Assembly: GCF_003605365.2 (NCBI RefSeq)
Contig: NZ_QYTU02000002.1
Location: 62,001-126,000, forward strand
Length of the DNA: 64,000 bases
Direction of reading: 5' to 3'
Source: Siminovitchia fortis
GTDB taxonomy: Bacteria; Bacillota; Bacilli; Bacillales; Bacillaceae_C
Shown one piece after another: positions 54,826 through 63,542 of this stretch. Below the pieces are notes generated by a model. The model did not search any database and had not been told where the DNA came from. It saw only the letters and a list, made by a program, of their open reading frames with translations. A program made the translations under genes and the position numbers. The first letter of the stretch is position 1. The number at the start of each line of letters is the position of its first letter.

Positions 54826-54909
54826 ATGAGTGGAATGAGAATGGGTTTCGCTTTGATTGTTGTCCTGTTTATCCTATTAATTATTGTCGGGACATCTTAC
54901 GTTTATTAA
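54826..54909 (+). CDS. YjcZ-type sporulation microprotein, 27 aa (copy 4)
   Basis: M-S-G-M-R-M-G then [15 protein letters not shown] and T-S-Y-V-Y. AGGAGGTG lies 7 nt before the ATG at 54826. It has lost the Gly/Tyr repeat present in copies 1-3 but keeps the helix and aromatic end. Followed by its own terminator. Confidence 0.87.
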   Translation: MSGMRMGFALIVVLFILLIIVGTSYVY

Positions 54910-54918
54910 GACGTTTTG

Positions 54919-54942
54919 GAAGCGCCGTCGGCGCTTCTTTCT
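54919..54942 (+). terminator. Terminator after YjcZ copy 4
   Basis: GAAGCGCC-GTC-GGCGCTTC followed by TTTCT. Confidence 0.82.
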
Positions 54943-55017
54943 AATGTATAGGAATCCTCATATCCTGTGAAAGTTAAGGATATACTATCAGTTATTATGA
55001 TAATAAGGTGTGATCAA

Positions 55018-55299
55018 ATGGAGCCATTTCCGGTCATACATACAAATTTCTGGGATTCAGTCATTGCGGTCCCGGCCGTATTGATTGCCACCCAGTTCAT
55101 CAAGATCCTGCTTCCGATTCCGCGAGTTCTCATTCCGACTGTAGCCAATATTCTCGGATTGGCATTCGCTCTCTTTATCGCCCATCGATTTAATTTTTGG
55201 GGAGCCGTCTTTATGGGTTTTTTTTATGGAAACGCCGCTGTCGGCGTATATGCATCATTAAAAACTTCCTTGAAAACTTACCGGGACTCGGAAAATTAG
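55018..55299 (+). CDS. Small membrane protein, holin-like, function unknown
   Basis: 93 aa from the ATG at 55018 after AAGGTGTG. Two or three hydrophobic helices with P-R-V-L-I-P-T-V-A-N-I-L-G and a polar C-terminus. Family not recognised; the size and layout are reminiscent of small holin-like proteins. A foldback element begins at its stop codon. Confidence 0.6.
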   Translation: MEPFPVIHTNFWDSVIAVPAVLIATQFIKILLPIPRVLIPTVANILGLAFALFIAHRFNFWGAVFMGFFYGNAAVGVYASLKTSLKTYRDSEN

Positions 55300-55495
55300 A
55301 AAAGCGCAAGCGCCTTGCCCATCGACGTACAGACTGGAGTGCCTCCGACGAGATAAAGGAAACACGGCGAGGAACGAGCCGATGTTGACTTATCGTAGGA
55401 GGAGGTGCGAAGTCTGCTAGTCGATAGGCGCTGGAGCTAGACAACAAATGGCTTTGTTCAAAGTTTTAAAGCTGAAAAATCTTATACGCTTACTC
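55300..55495 (+). repeat. Foldback intergenic element, copy 10
   Basis: The cleanest copy. Starts at the stop codon of the previous gene with AGAAAAGCGCAAGCGCC. Helices: CCATCGACGTA/TAGTCGATAGG, GTGCCTCC/GGAGGTGC, GATAA/TTATC, AACA/TGTT, CGGC/GCCG. The tail has AACAAA-TGGC-TTTGTT and a conserved AT-rich end running to CTTACTCTG, shared with copy 1. Confidence 0.88.
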
Positions 55496-55506
55496 TGTAA
55501 AAAAAT

Positions 55507-55541
55507 AGGCCGGGTGCATGAGAATTTCGTGCACCCGGCCT
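55507..55541 (-). terminator. Terminator after the 55.5 kb gene
   Basis: AGGCCGGGTGCA pairs with TGCACCCGGCCT, followed by ATTTTT on the minus strand. Confidence 0.88.
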
Positions 55542-55544
55542 CTA

Positions 55545-55889
55545 TTATGAATGGAAGCCGATCAATTTGGCTTCTTTTCCGGCCCCAGGCATTTCATCAG
55601 CCGGGAATACAATGATAGAGTCAATATACTCCCATTTAATCAATAGATGTGTAGGGCAGGTCTCCTTAAATTGTTCAGATGCCGGAACATCACTCCCGTC
55701 ATCTTCTTTTACTTTTGTCCTTTCAAAACACGGGTTTTCAACCCAAATCCCCATTGATTCTGTAAAAATCAATTTTGCTATACACCATTTGTCCGGGTGA
55801 TAAATGCCTGTAACAGGCCCTGAAAGGGATTCCGGTAAGTTCTTGAACTTGATTTGAATCTTTTGGTTTACATAACTGTCCAAAAACAC
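55545..55889 (-). CDS. Hypothetical protein, beta-rich
   Basis: 114 aa, starting M-F-L-D-S-Y-V-N-Q-K-I-Q-I. Alternating hydrophobic strands (I-Y-H-P-D-K-W, I-W-V-E-N-P) and a W-E-Y-I-D-S-I-I-V-F-P end. No recognised motif. It has its own terminator and sits between a foldback element and spoVR. Confidence 0.62.
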   Translation of the reverse strand: MFLDSYVNQKIQIKFKNLPESLSGPVTGIYHPDKWCIAKLIFTESMGIWVENPCFERTKVKEDDGSDVPASEQFKETCPTHLLIKWEYIDSIIVFPADEMPGAGKEAKLIGFHS

Positions 55890-56007
55890 GATCTCAGCCC
55901 CCTCTGCTACATTCTACTGTAATACTTCCTCTTTTTTCATTCTTTAAACTGAAGAAAGCACACCTGTAATGGTGTGCTTGGCGACTGCTGTCACTTCCCG
56001 AATTTTG

Positions 56008-57417
56008 TCATAAAAATTTCCTCTGGACATTTCTGCCGTCATAGCTGAAGATCATTGGGCGGTTTTCCACAACACTCTCCAGATGGACGGATCTCCCCCA
56101 AAGCTGGTAAATGTACGGGAGCACCTTTTCCAAATACTTCAAATCCAGTTCGACGCCCTCATAAGAGTGCTTGATGTATAATTCCCCATTTTTCATGTAA
56201 TCCCCATCATTTACGGTCAAATATGGGAAGCCGCCGTTGACTCTCATATTGACAAGCTGGTCCCTTACTTCTTTCCAGTTTTTATCGACAATTTTATAAT
56301 CGCGGCCCTGTTTCTGAAACAAATACATGTCTTCCCTTGTAACAAGCTCTTTCGTAAGGTAATTCCGAAGGAAAGAGATGTCCGAATCAAGTTCCCTTAC
56401 TTCAAACATTTTCTCTCTTCCCGAACCCGGTTCGACTCCCTGTTTTTTCAATTCCTCATCCGGATTGTCCCAGCGCTTTTCGATATCTTCGAAAATTTTC
56501 AACCCCAGGTAGTAAGGGTTAATGCTCGTTTTTGACGGCTGAATGACTCCCGCATTCAGTTTCGCAAATTCAATCGCCTCATCGCTGGATAAATCCATTT
56601 CTCTGATGATCCTTTGATGCCAATAGGAAGCCCAGCCCTCATTCATGATTTTCGTTTCGAGCTGCGGCCAGAAATAAAGCATTTCCTCCCGTACCATCGT
56701 CATAATGTCCCGCTGCCAATCGGATAGCTCCCTGCTGTATTGCTCGATAAAAAGCATAAGGTCTTTTTCCGGCTGCGGCGGAAACTTTTTCTTCCGCTTT
56801 TTCCTTTCTTTCTTAGGCTGCTTTTCATCCAAATCCCAGAGATCGTCAAATTCAGTTACCGGCTTCTCCTCTTCTTCCTCCCACTCTTCTTCATCCATTT
56901 TCCAATCAAGTGATGGACGAAGCAAAGAGGGATCAATATGCTCTTCTATCGACAGGACGGCATCAAGGAACTCCTCGACTTCCCTCCTGCCGTGTTCAAT
57001 TTCATATTGCCGGATTCTTTCCGCGGTAGCAGCCATACTTTCGACCATATCCCGTTTCGTATTCCGGAACCGGACATTATTTTTGAAAAAATCGCAGTGG
57101 GCAAGGACATGGGCAACAATCAGCTTATTTTGAATAAGTGAATTCGAATCAAGCAGGAAAGCGTAGCAAGGATTCGAATTAATGACCAGTTCATAAATCT
57201 TGCTTAGGCCGAAATCATAATGGAGCTTCATTTTGAAAAATTGTTTTCCGAAGCTCCAGTGGGAAAAACGAGTCGGCATTCCGTAAGCTCCAAATGTATA
57301 GATGATATCTGCAGGGCAAATTTCATAACGCATGGGGTAAAAGTCAAGTCCAAATCCGCTGGCGATTTCTGTAATCTCACTTATGGCATTTTGCAACGCT
57401 TTCGTATCCGCACTCAT
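56008..57417 (-). CDS. spoVR: Stage V sporulation protein SpoVR
   Basis: 469 aa from the ATG at 57417 (AGGGAGGGG upstream), the family length. Blocks [30 protein letters not shown] and N-E-G-W-A-S-Y-W-H are typical of SpoVR. Needed for normal spore cortex in B. subtilis, mechanism unknown. An acidic, low-complexity patch near residue 200 (E-E-E-W-E-E-E-E-E) and a lysine/arginine patch follow each other. Confidence 0.95.
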   Translation of the reverse strand: MSADTKALQNAISEITEIASGFGLDFYPMRYEICPADIIYTFGAYGMPTRFSHWSFGKQFFKMKLHYDFGLSKIYELVINSNPCYAFLLDSNSLIQNKLIVAHVLAHCDFFKNNVRFRNTKRDMVESMAATAERIRQYEIEHGRREVEEFLDAVLSIEEHIDPSLLRPSLDWKMDEEEWEEEEEKPVTEFDDLWDLDEKQPKKERKKRKKKFPPQPEKDLMLFIEQYSRELSDWQRDIMTMVREEMLYFWPQLETKIMNEGWASYWHQRIIREMDLSSDEAIEFAKLNAGVIQPSKTSINPYYLGLKIFEDIEKRWDNPDEELKKQGVEPGSGREKMFEVRELDSDISFLRNYLTKELVTREDMYLFQKQGRDYKIVDKNWKEVRDQLVNMRVNGGFPYLTVNDGDYMKNGELYIKHSYEGVELDLKYLEKVLPYIYQLWGRSVHLESVVENRPMIFSYDGRNVQRKFL

Positions 57418-57630
57418 TGGCAATTCCCCTCCCTTATCCACAATGTATGAATAAAAGAGGGCAATCATGAAGGAGCGAAAGCAATTCATCATATTTTTCC
57501 TTGAAGCACTTCCATATATACGTATCATGAATTGGCAGGCGGATGCTGCGGCAATGTCAACATTTACAGCCAAAACATCCATTTCGGCTGTCCATACTAA
57601 ATACAACTCCTAAAAAAGGAGGGAGTTCAT

Positions 57631-57882
57631 TTGCTGGATTATGACCGTGCCCTATATTATACCCATCGGTCCGAATGGGATAATTTAATCGTTTTGATGG
57701 TCAGGACGAAAGACGACATGCTCTCAAAAAGAATTGAACACTTTTTGCATGCGTATTATTTTTCCAGGGATTACTCACTGATTGAACGCCGGCTATTTTC
57801 CCTGCTCCGTTTTTTGGAGCATGCCGCAGCAGTTGTGGACAGCAAGGACATTTTTGAGGAATATCCGCTAATTCGAATGTGA
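57631..57882 (+). CDS. yhdB: YhdB family protein
   Basis: 83 aa from a TTG at 57631, 8 nt after AAAGGAGG. Starts M-L-D-Y-D-R-A-L-Y-Y-T-H-R-S-E-W-D. Divergent from spoVR, where B. subtilis also has yhdB. Function unknown. Confidence 0.78.
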   Translation: MLDYDRALYYTHRSEWDNLIVLMVRTKDDMLSKRIEHFLHAYYFSRDYSLIERRLFSLLRFLEHAAAVVDSKDIFEEYPLIRM

Positions 57883-57887
57883 ACCCC

Positions 57888-57916
57888 GGCTGCCAATCTT
57901 TGGCAGCCGCTTTTTA
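57888..57916 (+). terminator. Terminator after yhdB
   Basis: GGCTGCC-AATCTTT-GGCAGCC followed by GCTTTTT. Confidence 0.85.
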
Positions 57917-58018
57917 CATAAAACTTTAACAATCCTGTTACAAGCTCCCATATTTTTTACATGCATAAGGGATTAATACTATAATCAAGATAATTCTTAT
58001 TAAAGGCAGAGGATGCAG

Positions 58019-58462
58019 ATGGAATCAAAATCGGCGAAAAATCAGGAAAATATGCTTTTTTTTGCATGGGCCGTCTCAGTTATTGCAACGCTTGGGAGTT
58101 TATATTTTTCCGAAATAAAGCAATTTGAGCCTTGTGAGCTTTGTTGGTACCAAAGGATTTTAATGTATCCTTTAACGATCCTACTTGGGATTGCTTCGGT
58201 TAAAAAAAATTACGGCATTTCATTGTATTCGGCTGTCTTTTCCGGAATTGGAATTTGCGTTTCCTTATACCATTATTTAATCCAGAAAGTTCCTTTTTTC
58301 ACTTCAAGCGCTCCGGCATGCGGCCGTGTTCCATGCACCGGCCAATACATTAACTGGTTTGGCTTTATCACCATACCTTTTCTTGCCCTTATTGCTTTTA
58401 TCTTGATTTTCATTATTAGTTTGCTGTTGCTGAGAATGACCAAGGGAGTGGACCGTACATGA
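58019..58462 (+). CDS. bdbC: Disulfide bond formation protein BdbC (DsbB family)
   Basis: 147 aa with four transmembrane helices. First cysteine pair C-E-L-C-W-Y-Q-R, second pair in C-G-R-V-P-C-T-G-Q-Y: the four catalytic cysteines of DsbB-type quinone reductases. It re-oxidises an extracytoplasmic thiol-disulfide partner. The ATG at 58019 is 6 nt after AGAGG; 58013 is too close. It overlaps the next gene by 4 nt. Confidence 0.92.
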   Translation: MESKSAKNQENMLFFAWAVSVIATLGSLYFSEIKQFEPCELCWYQRILMYPLTILLGIASVKKNYGISLYSAVFSGIGICVSLYHYLIQKVPFFTSSAPACGRVPCTGQYINWFGFITIPFLALIAFILIFIISLLLLRMTKGVDRT

Positions 58463-58926
58463 AGAAATTAATTATTTTTTTGGTTGTCATAATTGCTTTA
58501 TTTGCCGCCATAGCAGGCCTGACCAAATGGCAGCAGGCGAAGAAATCGGAAGGAAATGTTTATAAGAAGGAGAGCCTTGATCCCTTAACTGTAGATTTGC
58601 TGGACGATCCTTTATATCAAAACATCATTTTGCCTGATGAATTAAAGAAAAAACTTAAAGACAAAGAAGACGTGACCGTTTACTTCTTCAGCCCCGAATG
58701 TCCGCATTGTATGAAAACAACACCGGAGCTGATTCCGGCTGCGGAAAAGACAGACGTAAACGTTTATCAATTCAATCTGCTGGAATTCAAAGATGGTTGG
58801 GACCAGTACAGGATCAAATACACCCCTACCCTGATGCACTTTAAAGATGGGAAAGAATATGCAAGGCTCGTTGGAGAACAATCACAGGACGAAATAGAAG
58901 CTTGGTTAAAAGAAAACGTTAAGTAG
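58459..58926 (+). CDS. Membrane-anchored thioredoxin-family protein (partner of BdbC)
   Basis: 155 aa. One N-terminal membrane anchor or uncleaved signal, then a thioredoxin fold with S-P-E-C-P-H-C-M-K and the cis-Pro in Y-T-P-T-L. C-P-H-C is the active site also found in DsbA-type oxidases, but the short thioredoxin body lacks DsbA's long helical insert, unlike B. subtilis BdbD. Translationally coupled to bdbC (ATGA overlap), so it is probably its oxidised substrate. Confidence 0.87.
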   Translation: MKKLIIFLVVIIALFAAIAGLTKWQQAKKSEGNVYKKESLDPLTVDLLDDPLYQNIILPDELKKKLKDKEDVTVYFFSPECPHCMKTTPELIPAAEKTDVNVYQFNLLEFKDGWDQYRIKYTPTLMHFKDGKEYARLVGEQSQDEIEAWLKENVK

Positions 58927-58953
58927 GACCGGTCCTTTTGCCGGTCCTTTTCA
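58925..58953 (+). terminator. Terminator after the thioredoxin gene
   Basis: AGGACCGG pairs with CCGGTCCT, followed by TTT. Overlaps the 3' end of the facing gene. Confidence 0.82.
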
Positions 58954-59355
58954 TATTAGAAACTCATTGGCTGCGCTGGTAAACATGGATAACGCCAAAT
59001 CAGAATTATGTAGAGAAGAAAACTGTCTGTATGTAAACGGAAAAGAGATATGGTATTTTTCCAATATCCATTTGTTTTTATAAAACAAATTTTCGTAATC
59101 CTTATTCTCACCGGGAAGGGACTTCAATTCCAGTAAAGAAATGAGCACCTGGAGTGCGGCAATGATACGGAACGCATCATCCGCAGTTTCAAGCCACTCC
59201 TCCTTTTCGTCAGGAGCTTTCAAAACCTCCCAGCGAATGAACTCCTTTATTTCCCCCGCTTCAAAATATAAAGGGAATACGGAATGATAAAGATGGTCAA
59301 TCAAATCATTGATCATCTTTTTTTGTTCCAAGCTTGCCGCAAAAACCACTTTCAT
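58951..59355 (-). CDS. YhcU-like protein
   Basis: 134 aa, helical and acidic, starting M-K-V-V-F-A-A-S-L-E-Q-K and containing F-P-L-Y-F-E. Length and character match YhcU-type (DUF5365) proteins of Bacillus. Function unknown. Confidence 0.65.
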   Translation of the reverse strand: MKVVFAASLEQKKMINDLIDHLYHSVFPLYFEAGEIKEFIRWEVLKAPDEKEEWLETADDAFRIIAALQVLISLLELKSLPGENKDYENLFYKNKWILEKYHISFPFTYRQFSSLHNSDLALSMFTSAANEFLI

Positions 59356-59467
59356 TGCCTGCCCCTGCCTTTAACTATAGTAATAGGTCTTTTAAGAATA
59401 ACATACGTTTAATCTTTGTTTTTATGGGAATGGCAGGAAATAAAATGGAATTTTTATTCAAGTTCAT

Positions 59468-59490
59468 AAAAGAGGCCATATGCCTCTTTT
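59468..59490. terminator. Terminator at the end of the aldo/keto reductase gene
   Basis: AAAAGAGGC pairs with GCCTCTTTT around CATAT. Confidence 0.78.
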
Positions 59491-60322
59491 ATGAAAAATT
59501 GAAATTGTCGGGATCTGGCCCGTACCTTTCATCCATATTTAATGCACTGATTTCATTCATGTCACTCATCGATAATTCAAAATCGAACAAGTCGGCATTT
59601 TCGCGGATTCTTTCTTCGTGTACAGATTTCGGAATAATGATATGGCCGTTTTGCAAGTGCCAGCGCAATATAATCTGAGCTGTGGTTTTTCCGTGCTTGT
59701 CGGCAAGATGCTTCAATGTCGGCTCTTCCAGAAGGCGGCCGCGCGCAATTGGTGACCACGCTTCAACGGCAATGTCATTCTGCTCGCAATACTCACGCAA
59801 TGGCTCCTGCGTTAAGCGCGGATGCAGTTCCACCTGATTGACAACCGGCTTTTCATTGCTGCTGGCCGCCAGGTCTTCCAGGTGATGAATTTGAAAATTG
59901 CATACACCTATGGCCTTCACCACTTTTTCATCATAAAGCCTTTCAAGGGCGCGCCATGTTTCTTTGTATTTGTCTTTTACAGCCCAATGGATCAGATAAA
60001 GGTCGAGATACTCCATATCCAGCTTTTCCAAGCTCTGTTCGAATGCTTTCAGCGTCGAGTCGTACCCCTGATCGGTATTCCAAACTTTTGTAGTTATAAA
60101 CAGTTCTTCCCTTGGGACTCCGGATTCCCTGACCGCTCTGCCGACAACATGTTCATTTTCATAAATACGGGCAGTATCAATAGACCTGTATCCGTGCTCA
60201 ATGGCATATTTTATCGCAGCAGCCGCTTCTTCTTCCTCTTTCATCAGATAGACCCCAAGCCCTATGTACGGCATTTTCACTCCGTTATGCAGTGTTTTTA
60301 CATCTTGCAAATTATTGATCAT
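59489..60322 (-). CDS. Aldo/keto reductase
   Basis: 277 aa from the ATG at 60322. S-I-D-T-A-R-I-Y-E-N-E gives the catalytic Asp and Tyr, T-T-K-V-W the Lys, and L-I-H-W the His. I-P-K-S-V-H-E-E-R-I-R-E-N is the NADPH-binding signature. Same size class as B. subtilis YvgN/YtbE, which reduce glyoxals and other reactive aldehydes. Confidence 0.93.
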   Translation of the reverse strand: MINNLQDVKTLHNGVKMPYIGLGVYLMKEEEEAAAAIKYAIEHGYRSIDTARIYENEHVVGRAVRESGVPREELFITTKVWNTDQGYDSTLKAFEQSLEKLDMEYLDLYLIHWAVKDKYKETWRALERLYDEKVVKAIGVCNFQIHHLEDLAASSNEKPVVNQVELHPRLTQEPLREYCEQNDIAVEAWSPIARGRLLEEPTLKHLADKHGKTTAQIILRWHLQNGHIIIPKSVHEERIRENADLFDFELSMSDMNEISALNMDERYGPDPDNFNFS

Positions 60323-60485
60323 ACACAGTCCCTCCTTGACTTTTCTTTTATTGTATCCGTTACCGGGCATGAAGACGAATAATTTGTTCACAATATTTAT
60401 TCGACAGAAACTTTTAACTTTCATCAATATGAGCTAAAATAAAATCGTTTGGTATAATAACCATGGAAAAGGTGGGAATTTATTA

Positions 60486-61106
60486 ATGGTCTTTAACAGG
60501 AAAAAAGACAAGTTTGCTACATTATTGGAGAAAATTGCGGCAAACTTGAAAGAGAGTGCGGATTATTTCGCCGACTATAAACTTGGGAACAAAGATGACA
60601 CCAAAATTTTCGCCGAAAAAATGAAGGAATATGAGAATATCGGAGATTCACTTGTCCATGAAATGATAAAGGAATTGAACAACTCCTTTATTACTCCGAT
60701 TGAACGTGAAGATCTTTGGGACCTTTCCATGATCATGGATGATGTACTTGACGGCATGGAACATACAGCCGGTCTGTTTGAAATGTATAATATTGTCAAA
60801 GCCGATGAATATGTTGTCAAATTTGTAGAAACCATCCGAAAATGTGCAATTGAAATTGAAATTTCCATCGGTTTGTTATTCAGTAAAAAACTTCCGGAAG
60901 TCCGGCCTCACGCCATCAAAATAAAAGAATACGAATCAGTATGCGATGATGTATTACGCGAATCCATGAAACATCTATTTGCAACTGAAAAAGATCCTAT
61001 CCAGCTGATCAAATATAAAGAAGTGTACGAGCATATGGAACAAATCGCGGACGACTGCCAAGGCGTCGCCAATACACTCGAAAGCATTATAATGAAAAAC
61101 GCTTAA
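60486..61106 (+). CDS. DUF47 (PhoU-like) Pit accessory protein
   Basis: 206 aa, all-helical with PhoU-like repeats (E-N-I-G-D-S-L-V-H-E and E-S-V-C-D-D-V-L-R-E, the metal-binding type motifs). 14 nt before the pit gene, as in B. subtilis ykaA-pit. Presumed regulator or chaperone of the transporter. Confidence 0.9.
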   Translation: MVFNRKKDKFATLLEKIAANLKESADYFADYKLGNKDDTKIFAEKMKEYENIGDSLVHEMIKELNNSFITPIEREDLWDLSMIMDDVLDGMEHTAGLFEMYNIVKADEYVVKFVETIRKCAIEIEISIGLLFSKKLPEVRPHAIKIKEYESVCDDVLRESMKHLFATEKDPIQLIKYKEVYEHMEQIADDCQGVANTLESIIMKNA

Positions 61107-61120
61107 GGGAGTCTTTATTT

Positions 61121-62119
61121 ATGGATTCATTATTACTGATCACCATACTGATCGTTATTCTTGCTCTTGCTTTTGACTTTATCAATGGTTTTCATGATAC
61201 AGCCAATGCGATTGCCACAGCCGTTTCGACTAAAGCACTAAGGCCGCGTGTCGCCATTGTTCTTGCGGCTTCAATGAATTTTCTCGGAGCCATGACATTT
61301 ACAGGCGTTGCACAGACCATCACAAAGGATATAGTGAACCCTTTCAATTTGCAAAATGGTTCAATCGTGATCATGGCAGCCCTGATTTCGGCCATAGCCT
61401 GGAACTTGATCACCTGGTATTTTGGCATTCCAAGCAGTTCTTCGCATGCGCTGATCGGATCGATTGCGGGCGCGGCGATTGCATCTGCAGGAATGGCATC
61501 GATTAACTTTAAAGGTTTTATCAAAATTATTGAAGCGCTGATTTTTTCGCCTATTATTGCTTTTGTAGTAGGCTTTATCATTTATTCCATTTTCAAGGTC
61601 AGCTTCAAGAATTTTAATTTGGCGAAAACGAATAAACGTTTCCGTTACTTCCAAATATTCACTGCGTCCCTGCAGGCATATACCCATGGAATGAATGATG
61701 CCCAGAAAGCGATGGGGATTATCACAATGGCCCTTATTGCCAACAACCTGCATGCAACGACCGACATTCCGCATTGGGTACAGCTCTCCTGTGCGACAGC
61801 AATGGGTCTGGGTACCTCAGTCGGCGGATGGAAGATCATCAAAACTGTTGGCGGTAAAATCATGAAGATCCGCCCTGTAAATGGAGTGGCTGCCGATCTA
61901 AGTTCCGCTCTGATCATTTTTGGGGCAACATACATTCATTTGCCCGTAAGCACCACGCATGTCATTTCATCCTCCATCCTTGGCGTCGGTACGTCTCACC
62001 GGGTAAAAGGCGTTAAATGGGATACAGCCAAGACGATGGTCATCACGTGGTTTATTACGCTGCCGATTACTATTTTGCTGTCTGCACTAATTTATTACCT
62101 TTTAAATATTTTTGTATAA
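61121..62119 (+). CDS. pit: Low-affinity inorganic phosphate transporter Pit
   Basis: 332 aa with about ten helices. The two inverted family repeats are seen as F-I-N-G-F-H-D-T-A-N-A-I-A and Y-T-H-G-M-N-D-A-Q-K-A-M-G. Carries metal-phosphate into the cell by proton symport. Confidence 0.93.
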   Translation: MDSLLLITILIVILALAFDFINGFHDTANAIATAVSTKALRPRVAIVLAASMNFLGAMTFTGVAQTITKDIVNPFNLQNGSIVIMAALISAIAWNLITWYFGIPSSSSHALIGSIAGAAIASAGMASINFKGFIKIIEALIFSPIIAFVVGFIIYSIFKVSFKNFNLAKTNKRFRYFQIFTASLQAYTHGMNDAQKAMGIITMALIANNLHATTDIPHWVQLSCATAMGLGTSVGGWKIIKTVGGKIMKIRPVNGVAADLSSALIIFGATYIHLPVSTTHVISSSILGVGTSHRVKGVKWDTAKTMVITWFITLPITILLSALIYYLLNIFV

Positions 62120-62123
62120 ATGC

Positions 62124-62153
62124 CGGGCAATCCTGTTTCCAGGATTGCCCTTT
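62124..62153 (+). terminator. Terminator after pit
   Basis: GGGCAATCCTG pairs with CAGGATTGCCC, followed by TTT. Confidence 0.87.
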
Positions 62154-62183
62154 GACAGTTAAACTTTAACCGGAGGTTCCTTC

Positions 62184-63482
62184 ATGTTCAAATTAACAGA
62201 AAACAAAACAGACGTTAAAACAGAAATTCTGGCAGGTGTCACAACTTTTTTGACAATGGTTTATGTTGTGGTTGTCAATCCGATTATTTTAAAGGATGCG
62301 GGTGTTCCCTTTGAACAGGTTTTTACAGCTACCATCATTGCCACTGTTGTCGGAACATTGTGGATGGCGCTTGCCGCCAATTATCCGATTGCCATTGGGC
62401 CGGGGATGGGATTGAATGCGTATTTCGCCTATTCTGTTGTCGGAGCGCATAATATATCCTATACAACTGCGTTTGCAGCAGTTTTTGTTGCCGGTGTGAT
62501 TTTTATCATTTTATCCCTGACCCCTTTTCGCAAAATATTGATTGAGGCGATACCGGCCAATTTGAAACACGGAATTACAGCAGGTATCGGGTTGTTTATC
62601 GCATTTATCGGAATGAGACTGACCGGAATCATTGTCGCCCATCCTTCGAACCTTGTAGCGTTGGGCGACCTTCACTCCCCAGGCGTCTTACTGGCCCTGC
62701 TCGGGCTTGCGGTTACACTTGTTTTGATGGCGCTTAATGTCCATGGAGCATTATTTATCGGTATGATCATCACGGCGGTTGTTGCTTATTTCACTGGCCA
62801 ATTGTCATTTGACCAAGGATTTGTACAGATGCCGTCATTGCCGGAAGGTTTGCTTGTCACAAATCCGATTGCCGCAATAAGTGACGTTTTCCAACATTTT
62901 CTTTTTGCTGTCGTCTTTTCATTTCTGCTTGTCACCATTTTTGATACAACCGGAACGATGATCGGAGTTGCCCAGCAGGCGGGGTTGATGAAAGGCAGCT
63001 CATTCCCGCGTGCCCGACAGGCTCTTCTTGCAGATTCAGTGGCCACAACTGTTGGAGCCATGTTCGGGACAAGCCCGACAAGCGCTTATATCGAATCTTC
63101 ATCAGGCGTAGCTGCAGGAGGCCGAACAGGTTTAACAACAGTGACCGTTGCTGTCCTGTTTATCGCCGCAGCTTTCTTCGGCCCGCTTGTCAGCGCGGTA
63201 TCGGGGCTATCCGCCATTACAGCGCCTGCCCTCATCATTGTCGGAAGCCTGATGATGGGTGCTATCTCTGAGATCAATTGGAAGGAGATAGATGAGGGAT
63301 TTCCTGCGTTTTTAATCATATTGAGCATGCCGCTGACATCCAGCATTGCAACAGGCATCGCCCTTGGATTCATCTCCTACCCGTTATTGAAAATCGTCAA
63401 AGGGAAATGGCGCAGCGTGCATCCTCTTCTGTATATATTTGCGGTATTGTTTTTCTATCAGCTGGCGTTTATACCACATTAG
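62184..63482 (+). CDS. NCS2-type purine permease (AzgA/PbuG-like)
   Basis: 432 aa with about twelve to fourteen helices. G-P-G-M-G-L-N-A-Y-F-A-Y and T-S-P-T-S-A-Y-I-E-S-S-S-G-V are the AzgA-subgroup signatures. Members carry hypoxanthine/guanine or adenine with protons. Only 64 nt separate it from pit, and those hold pit's terminator, so no purine riboswitch fits there, unlike pbuG of B. subtilis. Confidence 0.88.
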   Translation: MFKLTENKTDVKTEILAGVTTFLTMVYVVVVNPIILKDAGVPFEQVFTATIIATVVGTLWMALAANYPIAIGPGMGLNAYFAYSVVGAHNISYTTAFAAVFVAGVIFIILSLTPFRKILIEAIPANLKHGITAGIGLFIAFIGMRLTGIIVAHPSNLVALGDLHSPGVLLALLGLAVTLVLMALNVHGALFIGMIITAVVAYFTGQLSFDQGFVQMPSLPEGLLVTNPIAAISDVFQHFLFAVVFSFLLVTIFDTTGTMIGVAQQAGLMKGSSFPRARQALLADSVATTVGAMFGTSPTSAYIESSSGVAAGGRTGLTTVTVAVLFIAAAFFGPLVSAVSGLSAITAPALIIVGSLMMGAISEINWKEIDEGFPAFLIILSMPLTSSIATGIALGFISYPLLKIVKGKWRSVHPLLYIFAVLFFYQLAFIPH

Positions 63483-63488
63483 GGTTTT

Positions 63489-63524
63489 AGAAAAAGCGAT
63501 TATCAAATTGATGATCGTTTTTCT
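63489..63524 (+). terminator. Terminator after the purine permease
   Basis: AGAAAAAGCGATTATCA pairs imperfectly with TGATGATCGTTTTTCT. Confidence 0.65.
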
Positions 63525-63542
63525 AAGGGTTCTTCTATTTAA

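Noticed and set aside
62120-62183. Possible purine riboswitch before the NCS2 permease
   Set aside because: The gap is too short and is taken up by the pit terminator and a ribosome site; no aptamer sequence is seen.
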